A stretch of DNA of 64,000 bases from Phytopythium helicoides. Taxonomy: Eukaryota; Oomycota; Peronosporomycetes; Pythiales; Pythiaceae. Location of the stretch: assembly GCA_024867545.1 (NCBI GenBank), contig JANFNE010000018.1:1054001-1118000 (forward strand). Direction: 5' to 3'. Made by a program: the position numbers and the translations under genes. Every line of letters begins with the position of its first letter. The first letter of the stretch is position 1. The notes beneath the pieces were generated by a model. That model searched no databases. It saw only the letters and a program-made list of their open reading frames with translations, and was not told where the DNA came from. Of the stretch, positions 1-9,607 are shown piece by piece.

Positions 1-927
1 CAGCACGTCAAAATCCGCGATTTCGAACTCCCACAGCTGCTCGTTTGTCCAAGGATCGAAGCCAGCGATCGTTGATCCCTCTTCGTGCGCTCGTGCAGCG
101 TCCGGGTCCTTCGGGATGACGAGGATTTCGGGCGGGACGTACGGGCGCGCCGCGTTCTCTGCCATCGCGCAGTGCGGATGCTTGGCGAACTGCAGAAAGT
201 ACTCGGAGATGCGGAAGCAGCGCGTGAAGGACGCGTTGCGGGCGTGCAGCGCCTGTGTCGTGTACTCAGACCGGCCGAACAGGATGTCCGCTGCCCACGA
301 GGGCGCCGCCGAGCCGGTCGAGGACGGGAAGGGCTGCACTAACCCGGTCGCCGCATCAAGCGCAAAGAGCTCGGATCGCTTCTGCCCCACCAGCATTACG
401 TCCGCGAGCCCCTCGCTGTTGTCCCCGCTGGCCGCGAGTCGCACGGGTCCGTTGACGTTCACGATGTCTGCCATGGTCATCTCTAGCTCGGTCACCTTGT
501 TGTCTGTGAAATGGTACAGTCGTCCGTCGTAGGAGGGCACGAGGCGCTCCATAAAGGCCGTGCCGGCCGCCAGAGCCTTGTCCACCGGCCGCGCAGGCCA
601 CCACAGGTCCCGTCCGCCGCCGTGGCCTGTCGTCACCTTCCGCTCGGCCGCGGCCGCCGCAGGCTCCGTCTGTCGAGGCGGCGGCGCCTGCGCCGCGCAC
701 TGCGAGGAGTCTACCATCGGTCCCCCCGAGTCGAAGGTCCATAGCACGTCGCCCGACCACGCGTGGATGGCAAACACGCGGCCGTCCAGCCCGCCGGCCA
801 GCACCAGGTCGCTCGAGCGCGTCGCGCCGCGCAGCAGCTCCAGCTCGGCCGCCTCGGGTCGCGCGCAAGCCGCCGGTGCCAGCAACAGCAACAGCAACAG
901 CAGCGGCAGCGCCAGGAGTCGCCGCAT
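1..927 (-). CDS. IRE1/PERK-type ER-stress sensor, luminal part (runs off the window)
   Basis: The frame is open from the ATG at 925-927 down to base 1, so 309 codons are visible and the rest lies outside the window. The product starts with a signal peptide (MRRLLALP, a run of Leu, then APAACA). It continues with beta-propeller-like strands: GGLDGRVFAIHAWSGDVLWT near residue 45, a second strand set with PSYDGRLYHF near 130, LVGQKRSELFALDAATG near 180, and YTTQALHARNASF near 230. This order matches the luminal domain of the ER unfolded-protein sensors IRE1 and PERK, whose lumenal half precedes a membrane span and a cytoplasmic kinase. No kinase is visible here, so IRE1 and PERK cannot be told apart, and another PQQ-like repeat protein remains possible. 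An initiator-like motif lies about 100 nt upstream. Family-level inference is moderate; the open frame itself is clear. Confidence 0.65.
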   Translation of the reverse strand, partial: MRRLLALPLLLLLLLLAPAACARPEAAELELLRGATRSSDLVLAGGLDGRVFAIHAWSGDVLWTFDSGGPMVDSSQCAAQAPPPRQTEPAAAAAERKVTTGHGGGRDLWWPARPVDKALAAGTAFMERLVPSYDGRLYHFTDNKVTELEMTMADIVNVNGPVRLAASGDNSEGLADVMLVGQKRSELFALDAATGLVQPFPSSTGSAAPSWAADILFGRSEYTTQALHARNASFTRCFRISEYFLQFAKHPHCAMAENAARPYVPPEILVIPKDPDAARAHEEGSTIAGFDPWTNEQLWEFEIADFDVL

Positions 928-1650
928 GGCGCGCCGAGCCACGAGGGGAGCGCGCAAGCCGCCGGTGCCGCGGGTCCGCCGCCTGTCTCGCCCGCCCTTG
1001 CCGGGCCTTGCTTCTCCCGTTGTCACTTGAGGAAATGAGCCTGGCAGTTCATATAAGGGAAGGGCGTTTCTGAGCGCGAGGGGAAGGGCAGCGCCGCGGC
1101 TCTGGTCTGAGTCGTCGGAATTGCACTTGGTTGAAGTATGTCTATCTGAGCTCGATCGGAGTATATCTGATAAAGCCAGTTTTGCCTGGTTGTTGGTGAT
1201 TTACAGCTGACGAATTTTTTTGCGGCACACATGGAGAAACAGCGACGTTGATACATTCGAACGGCTGCAAACGAGCAGCGCAAAGGTCCTCGCAGGTGCG
1301 TTCATGTCAACTGCTCACCTGCGGCTCCAAGTGACGCGCGGGAGCCGCGAGCCAATTGCTGCTCGACACGCTGACAGGTGGGCCGCTTCGAGAACGCTCG
1401 AGACAGAGTGTCCCACTCTAATGACACTGTCATAGTTCCGACTTCAACACCTCTGTACCGCAGCGAGAAAGGCGGTTCTTCAATACTAAATCCAAGTCAC
1501 TTGATCCGCCGTCGGCAACCTTTCCTGAGCATGCGATGCGATGCTGCTGCGCGCGCTGGGGCGTCGCCATGAACCCTCTGCGCCGTCGCATGCTGCCACG
1601 TGCCGCCCCCAGGCGAACCCTCCGGCGTAATCCGCGCGCTCCTCGCCGCC
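928..1650. other. Intergenic region between the ER-stress sensor and the kinase
   Basis: It holds the 5' region of the sensor gene and the 3' region of the kinase gene. I see no convincing coding frame, RNA gene or repeat here. Confidence 0.5.
1024..1040 (-). promoter_or_regulatory. Oomycete initiator-like element upstream of the ER-stress sensor
   Basis: On the minus strand the sequence reads GCTCATTTCCTCAAGTG, 98-114 nt before the ATG at 927. It closely fits the oomycete core promoter consensus GCTCATTYYNCAWTTT. The match is by eye; the transcription start is not shown. Confidence 0.5.
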
Positions 1651-2898
1651 TCAGCCCGTGGTGGCGCGCCGAGCGTCGGCGCCGGCGCGCGTCATGACGG
1701 CGAGCAGCGAGCGCAGCGTCTCGGCGGTCCTCCACGGCCGTCGGGCGCGCGCGCGGGTCAAATGCCACGCAGCGGTCGACGAGCGCGCGCAGCGCCGGCG
1801 GTGCGCGAGGCGACAGGCGCGGGCGCAGGCGGCCGCAGGCCACGAGCGCGTAGACGGCGGCCTCGGCCAGCGGCGCGCCGTCGGCAGTGCGCGCGTCGGC
1901 GTGCGGGACGGCGTGCGCGTCGAGCTCGAAGAGCACGCAGCCGAGCGCGAACACGTCGGCGGGCTGCGCGTAGTCCTGCGCGCCCGCGAGCACCTCTGGC
2001 GCGAGCCAGCGGCCCCGTGCCCACGCCCTGCGTCATGGTGCCGTCGGTCGACACGGCGCGCGAGACGCCAAAGTCGGCGACCTTGGCGCGCATGCGCGAC
2101 GTGAGCAGGATGTTGCGCGACTTGAGGTCGCGGTGCAGCAGCGGCGGTGACTGCGCGTGCACGTGCGCCAGCGCCTCGGCCACGTCCAGCGCGATCTGCA
2201 GCTTGGCGGCGCTCCACGCCACCGGGCACGCTCGGCTCCTGCAGGAACTCGCGCAGGTCGCCGTTGCTCACAAACTCAAACAGCGCCTGCAGGTCCGCGT
2301 CGGCCGTCCACGCCACGCCCACGAGCCGCACAATGTTCGGGTGTGCCAGCCGCGCCACCAGCTTGATCTCCTGCACAAACTCGGCGCTGCGGTACGCCGC
2401 CAGCTCGTCGGTGCGGAACCGCTTGGCCGCCAGCAGCGTCGTCTGCCGGTACCGCACCAGCCACACGACGCCGAACGCGCCGCTGCCGAGCTTGCGCACG
2501 TCCTCCAGGTCGCGCGCGTTTACTTGCAGCGCCGCGAGCTCCGGGTCCGCAGCCCACTGCGCCACCCCGCGGCTCTCTGTCGACGTCCGCGAGCTCGCGC
2601 GGCGCTCCTCCTCGCAGTCCGACGATAGCCCGCCGGTCTCGACCGTCTCGACGGGCTTGTCAAAGTCGAGCGCCTCTCGTTCCAGTCTCTTCCTCGTCCG
2701 AGCGCTCATGGCGGCGCCAAGCATCACCACGAGCGCGACGCCGGCCCCTGCGCCAAAGACGGACACGACGCTCGCCACGCTGTTCAAGTCGCTGACGGAG
2801 TCCTCCGAGTCGCGAAGCACCGGTCCCGCATCCACCAAATGAACGGCCACCGTCGTCACCAGAAGCAGCACAAGCATCGGGAGCGAAGGCGACGACAT
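1651..2898 (-). CDS. Membrane-anchored TKL-type protein kinase (three +1 frame breaks)
   Basis: The ATG at 2896-2898 opens a signal peptide (MSSPSLPMLVLLLVTT...). A short extracellular stretch and a membrane span (VASVVSVFGAGAGVALVVML) follow near residues 42-62. A kinase domain starts near residue 125, with glycine loop GSGAFGVV, lysine in LLAAKRF, catalytic HRDLKSRNILL, metal-binding VADFGVSRA and substrate loop RWLAPEV. These are hallmarks of tyrosine-kinase-like (TKL) serine/threonine kinases, common in oomycetes. The frame is broken three times by one extra base: near 2225 (CCCGGTGG), near 2019 (ACGGGGCC) and near 1734 (GGACCGCC). Removing one base at each gives 414 residues ending at the TGA at 1651, with every kinase motif in frame. 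Intact motifs on both sides favour sequence error over decay. The ectodomain is only about 20 residues, so the ligand, if any, is unknown. Confidence 0.75.
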   Translation of the reverse strand: MSSPSLPMLVLLLVTTVAVHLVDAGPVLRDSEDSVSDLNSVASVVSVFGAGAGVALVVMLGAAMSARTRKRLEREALDFDKPVETVETGGLSSDCEEERRASSRTSTESRGVAQWAADPELAALQVNARDLEDVRKLGSGAFGVVWLVRYRQTTLLAAKRFRTDELAAYRSAEFVQEIKLVARLAHPNIVRLVGVAWTADADLQALFEFVSNGDLREFLQEPSVPGGVERRQAADRAGRGRGAGARARAVTAAAAPRPQVAQHPAHVAHARQGRRLWRLARRVDRRHHDAGRGHGAAGSRQRCSRARRTTRSPPTCSRSAACSSSSTRTPSRTPTRALPTARRWPRPPSTRSWPAAACARACRLAHRRRCARSSTAAWHLTRARARRPWRTAETLRSLLAVMTRAGADARRATTG

Positions 2899-3784
2899 GC
2901 CACGAGGGTGGCAAGTGAATCTCTGAGGCTGGGCGACGGTCTCCGACCCAGCTAGCAGTCAACGAACGCGGCCGATCGTACAGTGGGCTCGACATCGTGG
3001 CGGTTCGTCCCACTACAGTAAGGTGTTGCTGCCTCCGACCGATCGCACTGGAACGATCCGCGGACGCCAGCAGGAAGAGCACGCTGAATCGACGCTGGAA
3101 GCCAGATTGGCGATGGCGGCGGCCCCCGTTTCATCGGCCGCGAGCACAGAGCGTCAGGCTGGCGTCAAGTCGAGTGCCCGTCGGATGCCACGGTTGAAGC
3201 GCAGGAAGGACCAATCGCGGCGCGGTGACGCGGCCGACGCGGCCGACTGCTCGACAGGCGCTACGCACGAACCCATGCGTGGTCGGACAGTCATCCACCG
3301 GGTGCCGGGGCGATGTGAACGAAGGCTCTGGCGCACATCCGGTCGAGGCACAAACGAATCGCGTGTGACGTTGACTCACCCTCCGATCACTCATCCAGTT
3401 GGACGAGCGAGTGAGGTGCCTGCGCAATGATAGCAGAGCAAGTTTGCTCTGCTGCAGCGAGATGATTGATACCTAGCCTCGGACAGTTGGTGGTTGTACC
3501 AGGACACGAGCACAAGATTATCGAGAAAGATGAAGGAACGGCGATGCTGCACTGGCCTCGTTACCTCTAATCCAGGCTCTCCTGTCCTGCTAGATCGTTT
3601 GCTAATGGTTTCAACGCTTTACTCCACCCGCCCGCGCGAACCATGAAGCAACCGGACGCCTATGAGCCCGCATTTGCGGGCACTTCAACGCGAATACTCC
3701 TTCGACGTGAAGCAGTCAATGGATGAATGTATTTACTACGTTATCGTTGAAAGTTTGAAGTTGAAACGAGCAACTCGGACCAGG
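2899..3784. other. Intergenic region, no gene seen
   Basis: It lies between the kinase start and the 3' end of the PH-like protein gene. GC-rich open frames occur on both strands but none shows protein-like composition or a recognisable motif. A weak initiator-like TTCACTTGCC (minus strand, near 2910-2920) may belong to the kinase. Confidence 0.4.
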
Positions 3785-4355
3785 TCACATGTTCCGATTA
3801 ATCAGTGCCGAAGCTTCCTCGATAAGCCGCGTGCGCTCGTCTGGGTTGGTCAGGCGAATGGCAAAAGCAGGGTTGCTGCGGGCACCGCGTACCGAAGACT
3901 ACCTCAGGCACGCTCTTGCGGCAGCAGCGTAGAATGATGACGATCGGAAAGCAAAGGATACCGATGAGAAAGTAGACGAACGTCATGAGCAGGCTCTCGG
4001 AGGGCTTGCGGTAACCCATGACGGCGATCTCGGTAATGTCCTTGAGGAATACCTGACGCAGTGTTGGTCGCGAGACGATGCAGCAAAACGAGCGACTCGA
4101 CTCGTAGTAAAGGACACGTCGCGTCGTGAGCTGCACACGGCGGGTAAACCCTTTGCGGCAAAGGTTATCGCAAACGGGTTCTTCGTGAAACTCGGCCACA
4201 ATCTTCTCGCCTTCAAGTAGGCGCGTCTTCATGAGCGTCTTGCTCGTTGAGACTTCGACGGCCACCGCTGATGGCGTGATGGCAGCGTGGGTGTTATCGG
4301 CAACCCTGGAGACATCGGCGTGCTGATTCATTGCAGTCACAGAGGCGTCGGCCAT
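3785..4355 (-). CDS. PH-like (GRAM/bPH-type) membrane protein, paralogue A (one frame break)
   Basis: The gene encodes an uncharacterised protein of about 189 residues. From the ATG at 4353-4355 a variable N-terminus is followed by a conserved core: LMKTRLLEGEKIVAEF, a stretch RRVQLTTRRVLYYES and VFLKDITEI. This strand pattern resembles small PH-like folds (GRAM or bacterial-PH type). A hydrophobic hairpin (LLMTFVYFLIGILCFPIVII) near residue 125 follows, then VPEVVFGTRC and an amphipathic end (TRLIEEASALINRN). One extra T in TTTT near 3860 breaks the frame; with it removed the reading ends at the TGA at 3785-3787 and the C-terminus aligns with the divergent paralogue at 5036. Function is unknown; membrane or lipid association is inferred. 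Confidence 0.65.
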
Positions 4356-5035
4356 AATTATTGGAAGGGAAGGCAGTGCTGGTTTGTGGTGTTGGTTGGA
4401 GGCAGGAAATCCCTGAATGGTATGAAGCGTTGAGACTACGATACGAGCTGCAGCGTCCTGATGAGTTGTCGAAGCCTTCTTCGAACCATGTTTGAAGATA
4501 CGTGAGCTTATATTTATAGTCGCATGCAAGCTCCAGACCAAAGACAAGATTGTTCCGACGCGACTTGCGCAGACTGTGGAGCCTATAAATGGATAAGAGT
4601 GTGCTTAGCAAGCCGTTCTAGAAAGAAACAGTAGGAGCTTGTCCACAGACTGGAGAACCAGTTACCAGTAACTAAATGCTCCAGGTCGTGCATGGAAAGC
4701 TATGGTAGGTCGGGTCTTGGACTCGAGCACTCACGAAACTCAAGATTCTTGAAGAAGGAGCCCGCTTTTTCGTTGGGCAAGCGCCACATTGGCGAGGGTC
4801 GTCAGAGTCGGGCTTGACCACTCCACTTCTGCGCCAATCTAATTTCGTGGGTCAGAGCATCCGCGACTAAATATTGCATATGCCACCAGGATACGATCCG
4901 AAGACATCTATTCGACTATTAATACGTGGAAGAGTGGCAAAAGCACGAGGTCAAGACTTTTCAGTCTCTTCTTCAGCATTCGGCGAGTTGTCCCCTCTTG
5001 TCAACATCAAAACCCCAGCCAACTCCAGCAACAGT
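4356..5035. other. Divergent intergenic region between the two PH-like paralogues
   Basis: It is a 680-bp region between two divergently transcribed paralogous genes, so it must hold both promoters. No further coding frame is convincing; upstream open frames on both strands lack similarity between the paralogues. Confidence 0.5.
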
Positions 5036-5498
5036 ATGGCCGACAAGACGCTCATGAAGACCCGGTTGTTTGAAGGCGAGCAAATCCTTGGCGACTTCAA
5101 AGATGAGCACTCATGCAACCAGATCTTGAGGGATGGACTCATCCGGCGCGTGCAACTGACCAACCGACGTATCCTGTATTTTGAGTCGCGGCGTCGCTGG
5201 TGCTTTTTCCGCTCGCTCCCCATGACGCGCCAGATCTTCCTCAAGGACGTGAGCGAGATCTCGCTCGACGCGTACCGGCCGCTGCCAAAAAGCGACTTCA
5301 AGAAGTCATCTCATGCATTATTGGCCTCATCCTGTACCCCTTCCTGATATTCATCTACATCTTCCACAAACCCGTGCCCGAGGTCGTCTTCGGCACGAGC
5401 TGCACACAATTTCCCAACTTGGCCATCCGCCTGCACACCAAGAAGACCGCCTGCAGCTCCTCGAAATGGCCACCCAGCTCGTCAGCAAGAACCGCTGA
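5036..5498 (+). CDS. PH-like (GRAM/bPH-type) membrane protein, paralogue B (two frame breaks)
   Basis: This is the sister of the gene at 3785-4355. The ATG at 5036 was chosen because the product then starts MADKTLMKTRLFEGEQILGD, matching the paralogue core. Shared features are RRVQLTNRRILYFES, IFLKDVSEI, a hydrophobic hairpin (CIIGLILYPFLIFIYIF) and PVPEVVFGTSC. Two single-base deletions break the frame: in the A-run at 5287-5291 (five A where six are needed) and near 5444 (AAGAAGACC). With both restored, the protein is 154 residues and ends with LQLLEMATQLVSKNR before the TGA at 5496-5498. It is shorter than paralogue A at the N-terminus. Function unknown. Confidence 0.6.
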
Positions 5499-5923
5499 GG
5501 GTGGACAGAGGTGGTAGCTCCACTGCCCACTTACTTCAGCTATGTACACTAAGGAGGATGGGGTGTACGATAGATTGGCCAGAACACAGCTAGGGAGGAA
5601 AGAACAGTGAGGCTTGTTTAGATAAATGCATTTCACTTTACGGATACCTCCTTGCGTTCATAATTACGATCGGCTCCATCCGTTTAGGAGCCAACACTAT
5701 TGTGAGCAATGCTAGTTAGATTACCGAGAAGGCTATCCGCGATATCCAAAGTGGTCTAGTCAAGCATTACGCTTCCAATTGCCGAAACCATAAAGTGTGG
5801 ACTCTTCGTTCGGGTTTCCATATGCGTTGAATTACTCGTTTTTGAATCGCGTATAGCTGTCTAACCTACTCCAACATTCATACCTACGGTCCTACTACAT
5901 GACGCTCGCTCTCTCGCTCAAAG
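5499..5923. other. Intergenic region, convergent 3' ends
   Basis: It separates the 3' ends of the PH-like gene (+) and the poly-Q repeat protein (-). The sequence is relatively AT-rich, as expected for 3' flanks. No gene is seen. Confidence 0.4.
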
Positions 5924-7065
5924 CTACCGGTGAAACAGCGAGCTCGAGAATCGGAACTCGCTTCGTGCTCGCATTCCGCTGCGAGATGACGACCCGAGTG
6001 GCTGCAACAGCATCGCAGGCTGCTTGGGTCGCATGATGGGAGTCGACCAACGGTATTGCGTCAGCGATGCAGACGTCGATGGGCGGCGAAGTGCCAAACT
6101 CTGCGTCTTGACAGCATTGGGCGACAAACCAACACGAGAAGCGAACTTGGTGTCAGGAGATCGCGATCTCGGCTCAGCCACCACTGCGCTCGAAACACCA
6201 GGCTTTTGAGAAATGGAGACAGACAACGCAGCCTGAACCTGACGCTCCACAACAGCCGAACCGTACGGGTCGATGTCTGGCTGTGCGATCATGAACTGCG
6301 GCTGGGAAGTTCCCGCTGCTGATTGCGGTGCTGGAACAGAGAGAGATGTAGCAGCTGGCGCTGGTGCGTTGGCTGTCGTAGCATTCACACTTGGCCACTG
6401 CAACTGCTGGGAAGAGCTTGCAGGCAAAGTAGCATTCGTCATTGGCTGCACCGGACTCGACGTTGACGGCCAAGCGAACGTGAACTTGCTCGACGACGGC
6501 GGCTGCACGCTCGGTTCGGATGAGTTGGTGCTATTAGCCGGTGGCCACGTGAACTTGAATCCGTTGCTGGCTGGAGTCGAAGTGCTGGCAGTAGACTGGG
6601 GAGCGCTGGTGCTCGTGGGCCAAGAGAACTTGAACTCGCTCTTGGTCGTGGCTGGCTGCGACGGCCATGTGAACTTGGAGCTGCTTGGAGTCGGACTTGG
6701 TGCTGTCGCCGTGAGCGAGGAAGTCGTCGGCCACGAGAACTTGAATCCGCAGTCGGCGCTCGCACTCTTGGTTTCTGGGATCTTCCACGTCGTCCACGGG
6801 GATTGCGTCGGCGCCTTGGGAGCCACAGGAGTCTGAAGAGCCTTCCAGTTCCGGACGAGCCCGGGTCCGTCGTCGTGGAAGTGACCGAAGTCCCACTTGG
6901 GGTGCTCCGGCGCTTTCCCCGATATGCTACCCGCCTGCTGGAATGGTGAAGAGCGTGGGTTGCTAGGCTGCTGCTGCTGCTGCGTGTTGAACCACGGCTG
7001 CGGCTGGAAGGGACTCGTGCTGTGCTGCTGTGCTGATCCCAAGCCAGACGGCAGGAACGGACTGC

Positions 7066-7106
<41 letters not shown>

Positions 7107-7222
7107 GACCCCCACGACTGCTGCGGACTCGCAACCGGCGGGGCGAACGCACTGCTCCATGCTGCGCCTGCGGGCGACACACGCGCGTCGTTAGCGCTGC
7201 GAGCGAACGGATTGGCGGCCAT
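5924..7222 (-). CDS. Poly-Q and F-x-F-x-W-P repeat protein, possibly nucleoporin-like
   Basis: A single intact frame of 432 residues starts at the ATG at 7220-7222 (MAANPFARS). The N-terminal third is low complexity, with a run of 13 Gln and several S-P-F and Q-rich blocks. The middle holds at least five degenerate repeats built on F-[KT]-F-[ST]-W-P (GFKFSWP, SSKFTWP, EFKFSWP, GFKFTWP, FTFAWP) spaced by Ser/Thr/Pro linkers. The C-terminal 120 residues are basic and Ser/Arg-rich and contain DPYG. Regular short aromatic motifs in a disordered, S/T/P/Q-rich chain are typical of nuclear-pore FG proteins, and the DPYG-to-basic tail recalls the linker region of Nup98. There are no FG or GLFG motifs and no Nup98 autoproteolytic domain, so this is only a suggestion. 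Otherwise the function is unknown. Confidence 0.6.
7068..7106 (-). repeat. CAG/CTG microsatellite coding poly-Gln
   Basis: A nearly pure CTG run on the plus strand, CAG in the sense direction, encodes 13 consecutive glutamines in the F-x-F-x-W-P repeat protein. A shorter CAG-rich block lies near 6970-6985. Length is probably polymorphic. Confidence 0.85.
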
Positions 7223-7365
7223 CGCGCCGTCTACGGCACTTACAGAGGGCGAGCGAGGCGAGAAGGCGAGTGCGCGGCAGGCGGCGAAAGCGGAAGTGAG
7301 ATGGCTTGAGGCGGAGAGCTACGCGGGCTGTACCCATGTTGTGGGTTGAGAAGTAGTGGCGTCAT

Positions 7366-7460
7366 AAGACCCGAACCCACGAGAATCCAGTGGGGAAAGC
7401 AGTGTAAAGGCTGTTCGGGTCTTGTAATGTGGGTTTGTATTGACCCGTTTGCAAACCCAC
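7366..7460. repeat. Nested perfect inverted repeats
   Basis: Two perfect short inverted repeats overlap. AAGACCCGAA at 7366-7375 pairs with TTCGGGTCTT at 7414-7423. GTGGGTTTG at 7429-7437 pairs with CAAACCCAC at 7452-7460, with a 14-nt loop. The G/C-rich GGGT-type motifs recur within 100 bp. This could be the end of a small foldback element or a regulatory hairpin cluster. Confidence 0.6.
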
Positions 7461-8200
7461 CCACCCGAGTGCCATTGTGATGGCTACATTTATGCGCTTG
7501 AGGTTTTGATCTGATGGTATTGGCAGCGTTGGAGCTCCATAAATGAGTCCACTTCGAAGCACAATCGCTTGAGTCACAATTGGCGAAATGGCATGCGACT
7601 CTACAAGAGCCGTAGTGTTGCCGCGCATCACGCCAGCAACGAAATGGCCAGTGCGACTGTAGTAGGTTGGTAGCGTAGAACGCTGTGTTCGTGGAAATTC
7701 GAGAATAAAAAGTCTTTCACGACGAAAGCAATAGTCCTCCGCCGCCAGCTTGCTCCTCAACGAGTATCCTCCAAGCCATCTCGCGTGACTAGCAGTAATG
7801 AGCATACGGTATGTAACATTATGAAGCCGTCCAACCCAGCTGTTGTGAAGTGAACTCTACGCATGCAACATGTAGCATGACCCCCATCGCAATACATGTT
7901 TACAGCGTCAGCAATCGAATTGTGGTCTTGGAGGCGTGAAGCACATTCAACTAGGTGAATTGACCCTATAGCCGAGGACATGCCATTTTCTATCCTTTAC
8001 AAGCGACGACAGCTCTAGGCACGCTTTACCAATGAGCATGTAAAGCACCTAGCGATAATGAGCGTGACGATCAACTTGAACCGTGAGAAACACACTTCAA
8101 CTAGCTGGGACGCAGGCGTGCGTGAAAACTGTCGGCAACAGATAGACGCTATCGAAGTTAGTTCTGGCTGACTCACAGATCCAACTGGCGGATCGAGCAC

Positions 8201-8214
8201 CTCATTCCTCGTTC
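8201..8214 (+). promoter_or_regulatory. Oomycete initiator-like element at the bZIP gene
   Basis: CTCATTCCTCGTTC lies 18-31 nt before the chosen ATG at 8232. It fits the CTCATTYYN start of the oomycete core promoter. This would give a very short 5' leader and supports the ATG at 8232 as the first usable in-frame start. Confidence 0.5.
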
Positions 8215-8231
8215 AAACACGTGTGAATGCG

Positions 8232-9464
8232 ATGTCTGCGAGTCGCATGATGCGAGCTCATGGGACGGCTTCCGCTGAGGATGCTGCAGACCAGCGGCGG
8301 AAGGAGCAGTCCAGAGTCCGCCAGCTGCGCTACCGCCTGCGAAAGCTCCAGTACGAGCACGACCTCGAGGCGTCGATCCAGCGGTTGCACGAGGAAATCC
8401 GAGCGTTGGAAGAGTCTCGGGTGCCTGTTAATACGGGAATCCCACCAAGGATCAGCGGAGAGCGAGCACACACGCTAGCAACCTCACAAAGGTTTGTCGA
8501 TTGCTTCGCGTTCGGGTTTGCGCCGACCTCAAGCCCGCCGTGGCTGCCTCGATCGTACTTGAGTGTATTCGATAGCGTGGGCGCGCCATCAAGAGACCAG
8601 ACACAGCTCACGTTTGTGGAGGAAGCGGTTGACCCACTCGTAACTTGGGGAGAGAACTGCGGACATAATGCTTTCTTGGAGCACTGGCGACGCTACGCAA
8701 GCATGTGCGAGTGCTTCCACATCGACGGCGCAACTGCATCGTTCGAGGCGTCTACATATCCCTGTGACGAAATCGTTGAGAACTCGAGTATCTGCGTCGT
8801 TTACGCATATACTTCGATTGTCCTGAGCGCCAAAACCATCAGCTCACTGCTTCCATTGCTGCCGAGCGCGCATCCAGAGCTCGAGCAGATGCTCAATGGC
8901 AGGTCAGCTCTCGTTCCATCCCAATTCTCGCTCGAATTCAACTCCTCGGGACGCGTGGCCCGCTTCGACGCGCGGCTCAACTGGGTCTCGGCATTGCTTC
9001 CACTGCTTTCCAGCCTGGAAGCTGTAGCACTCGCGCTCGACGGCGCCAACCTCTCGCTTGCTGGTCAGATTGCATGTGACGCCCCGCCTCCACCACCCGC
9101 GGGCAGCAGAGTAGCAGGAGCATCGTCATTGGCTGCAGCGCCAGCACCAGCGTTGGCGACATCAAACCAAAGATCTGCATTCGCATCAGCATCTACGGTA
9201 TCCGCACCCCCGTCGAGAGCTGCTCAGGAAGCAGCATCCGTGGTGCCAGCCGTACCCGAGACTTCAGCGAAGCAGTCAACAGTATCGGCAAGTGCAGCAA
9301 CTGAAGGCCCAGCAGCAGCAGCAGTTCATGCATCCAATCTTGAGCCATCACGGCCGCGTCCGCCCCTGCCACCGCCAGTCGTCGCTCGCGTGCCGGCGTC
9401 TCGGTCTCCGTCGCCTCGAATGCTGCTCGAGTTCCTGCTGACGTCAGAGTGCGATGACGCGTAG
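8232..9464 (+). CDS. Oomycete bZIP transcription factor with Ser replacing the invariant Asn
   Basis: The product is about 410 residues from the ATG at 8232. A basic region and leucine-zipper-like helix lie near residues 22-60: RRKEQSRVRQLRYRLRK, then LQYEHDLEASIQRLHEEI. Aligned by the conserved Y-x-x-x-L-E after the basic region, the canonical invariant Asn is Ser (the S in EQSRVRQLRYR). The C-terminal half is Ala/Ser/Pro-rich and low complexity. The central 200 residues are probably globular (WGENCGHNAFLEHWRRYASM), typical of oomycete bZIP proteins. Oomycetes are known to carry bZIPs with Cys in place of that Asn; a Ser version is a plausible relative. It should be a nuclear DNA-binding regulator; target site unknown. 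The zipper is short. Confidence 0.75.
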   Translation: MSASRMMRAHGTASAEDAADQRRKEQSRVRQLRYRLRKLQYEHDLEASIQRLHEEIRALEESRVPVNTGIPPRISGERAHTLATSQRFVDCFAFGFAPTSSPPWLPRSYLSVFDSVGAPSRDQTQLTFVEEAVDPLVTWGENCGHNAFLEHWRRYASMCECFHIDGATASFEASTYPCDEIVENSSICVVYAYTSIVLSAKTISSLLPLLPSAHPELEQMLNGRSALVPSQFSLEFNSSGRVARFDARLNWVSALLPLLSSLEAVALALDGANLSLAGQIACDAPPPPPAGSRVAGASSLAAAPAPALATSNQRSAFASASTVSAPPSRAAQEAASVVPAVPETSAKQSTVSASAATEGPAAAAVHASNLEPSRPRPPLPPPVVARVPASRSPSPRMLLEFLLTSECDDA

Positions 9465-9607
9465 GTCGTCACGTGGCTGTCTCCGCCAATTCTTCGAATG
9501 GGTGGGGGTCGATTCAAAGAATCGAGCGGGCCACGCGTCATCAGTCATTGCTAGAAAGTCTCCAAGGGGGAGAAGAAGGTGTCGAAGGTGTTGGCTTAGT
9601 GGCGACC

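Larger units (their letters stand above)
7223..8231. other. 1-kb divergent intergenic region, no gene seen
   Basis: It lies between two divergent genes. It contains the nested inverted repeats at 7366-7460 and a candidate initiator next to the bZIP start. The remaining open frames show no recognisable protein features. Confidence 0.45.

Noticed and set aside
1651..2898. Programmed +1 frameshifting in the kinase gene
   Set aside because: Three shifts in one gene, each at an ordinary short homopolymer without slippery site or structure, and similar breaks in unrelated genes, favour sequence error.
6897..7349. Plus-strand frame with a long poly-Cys run
   Set aside because: The poly-Cys run is the reverse reading of the CAG/poly-Gln tract of the minus-strand gene; nothing else supports it.
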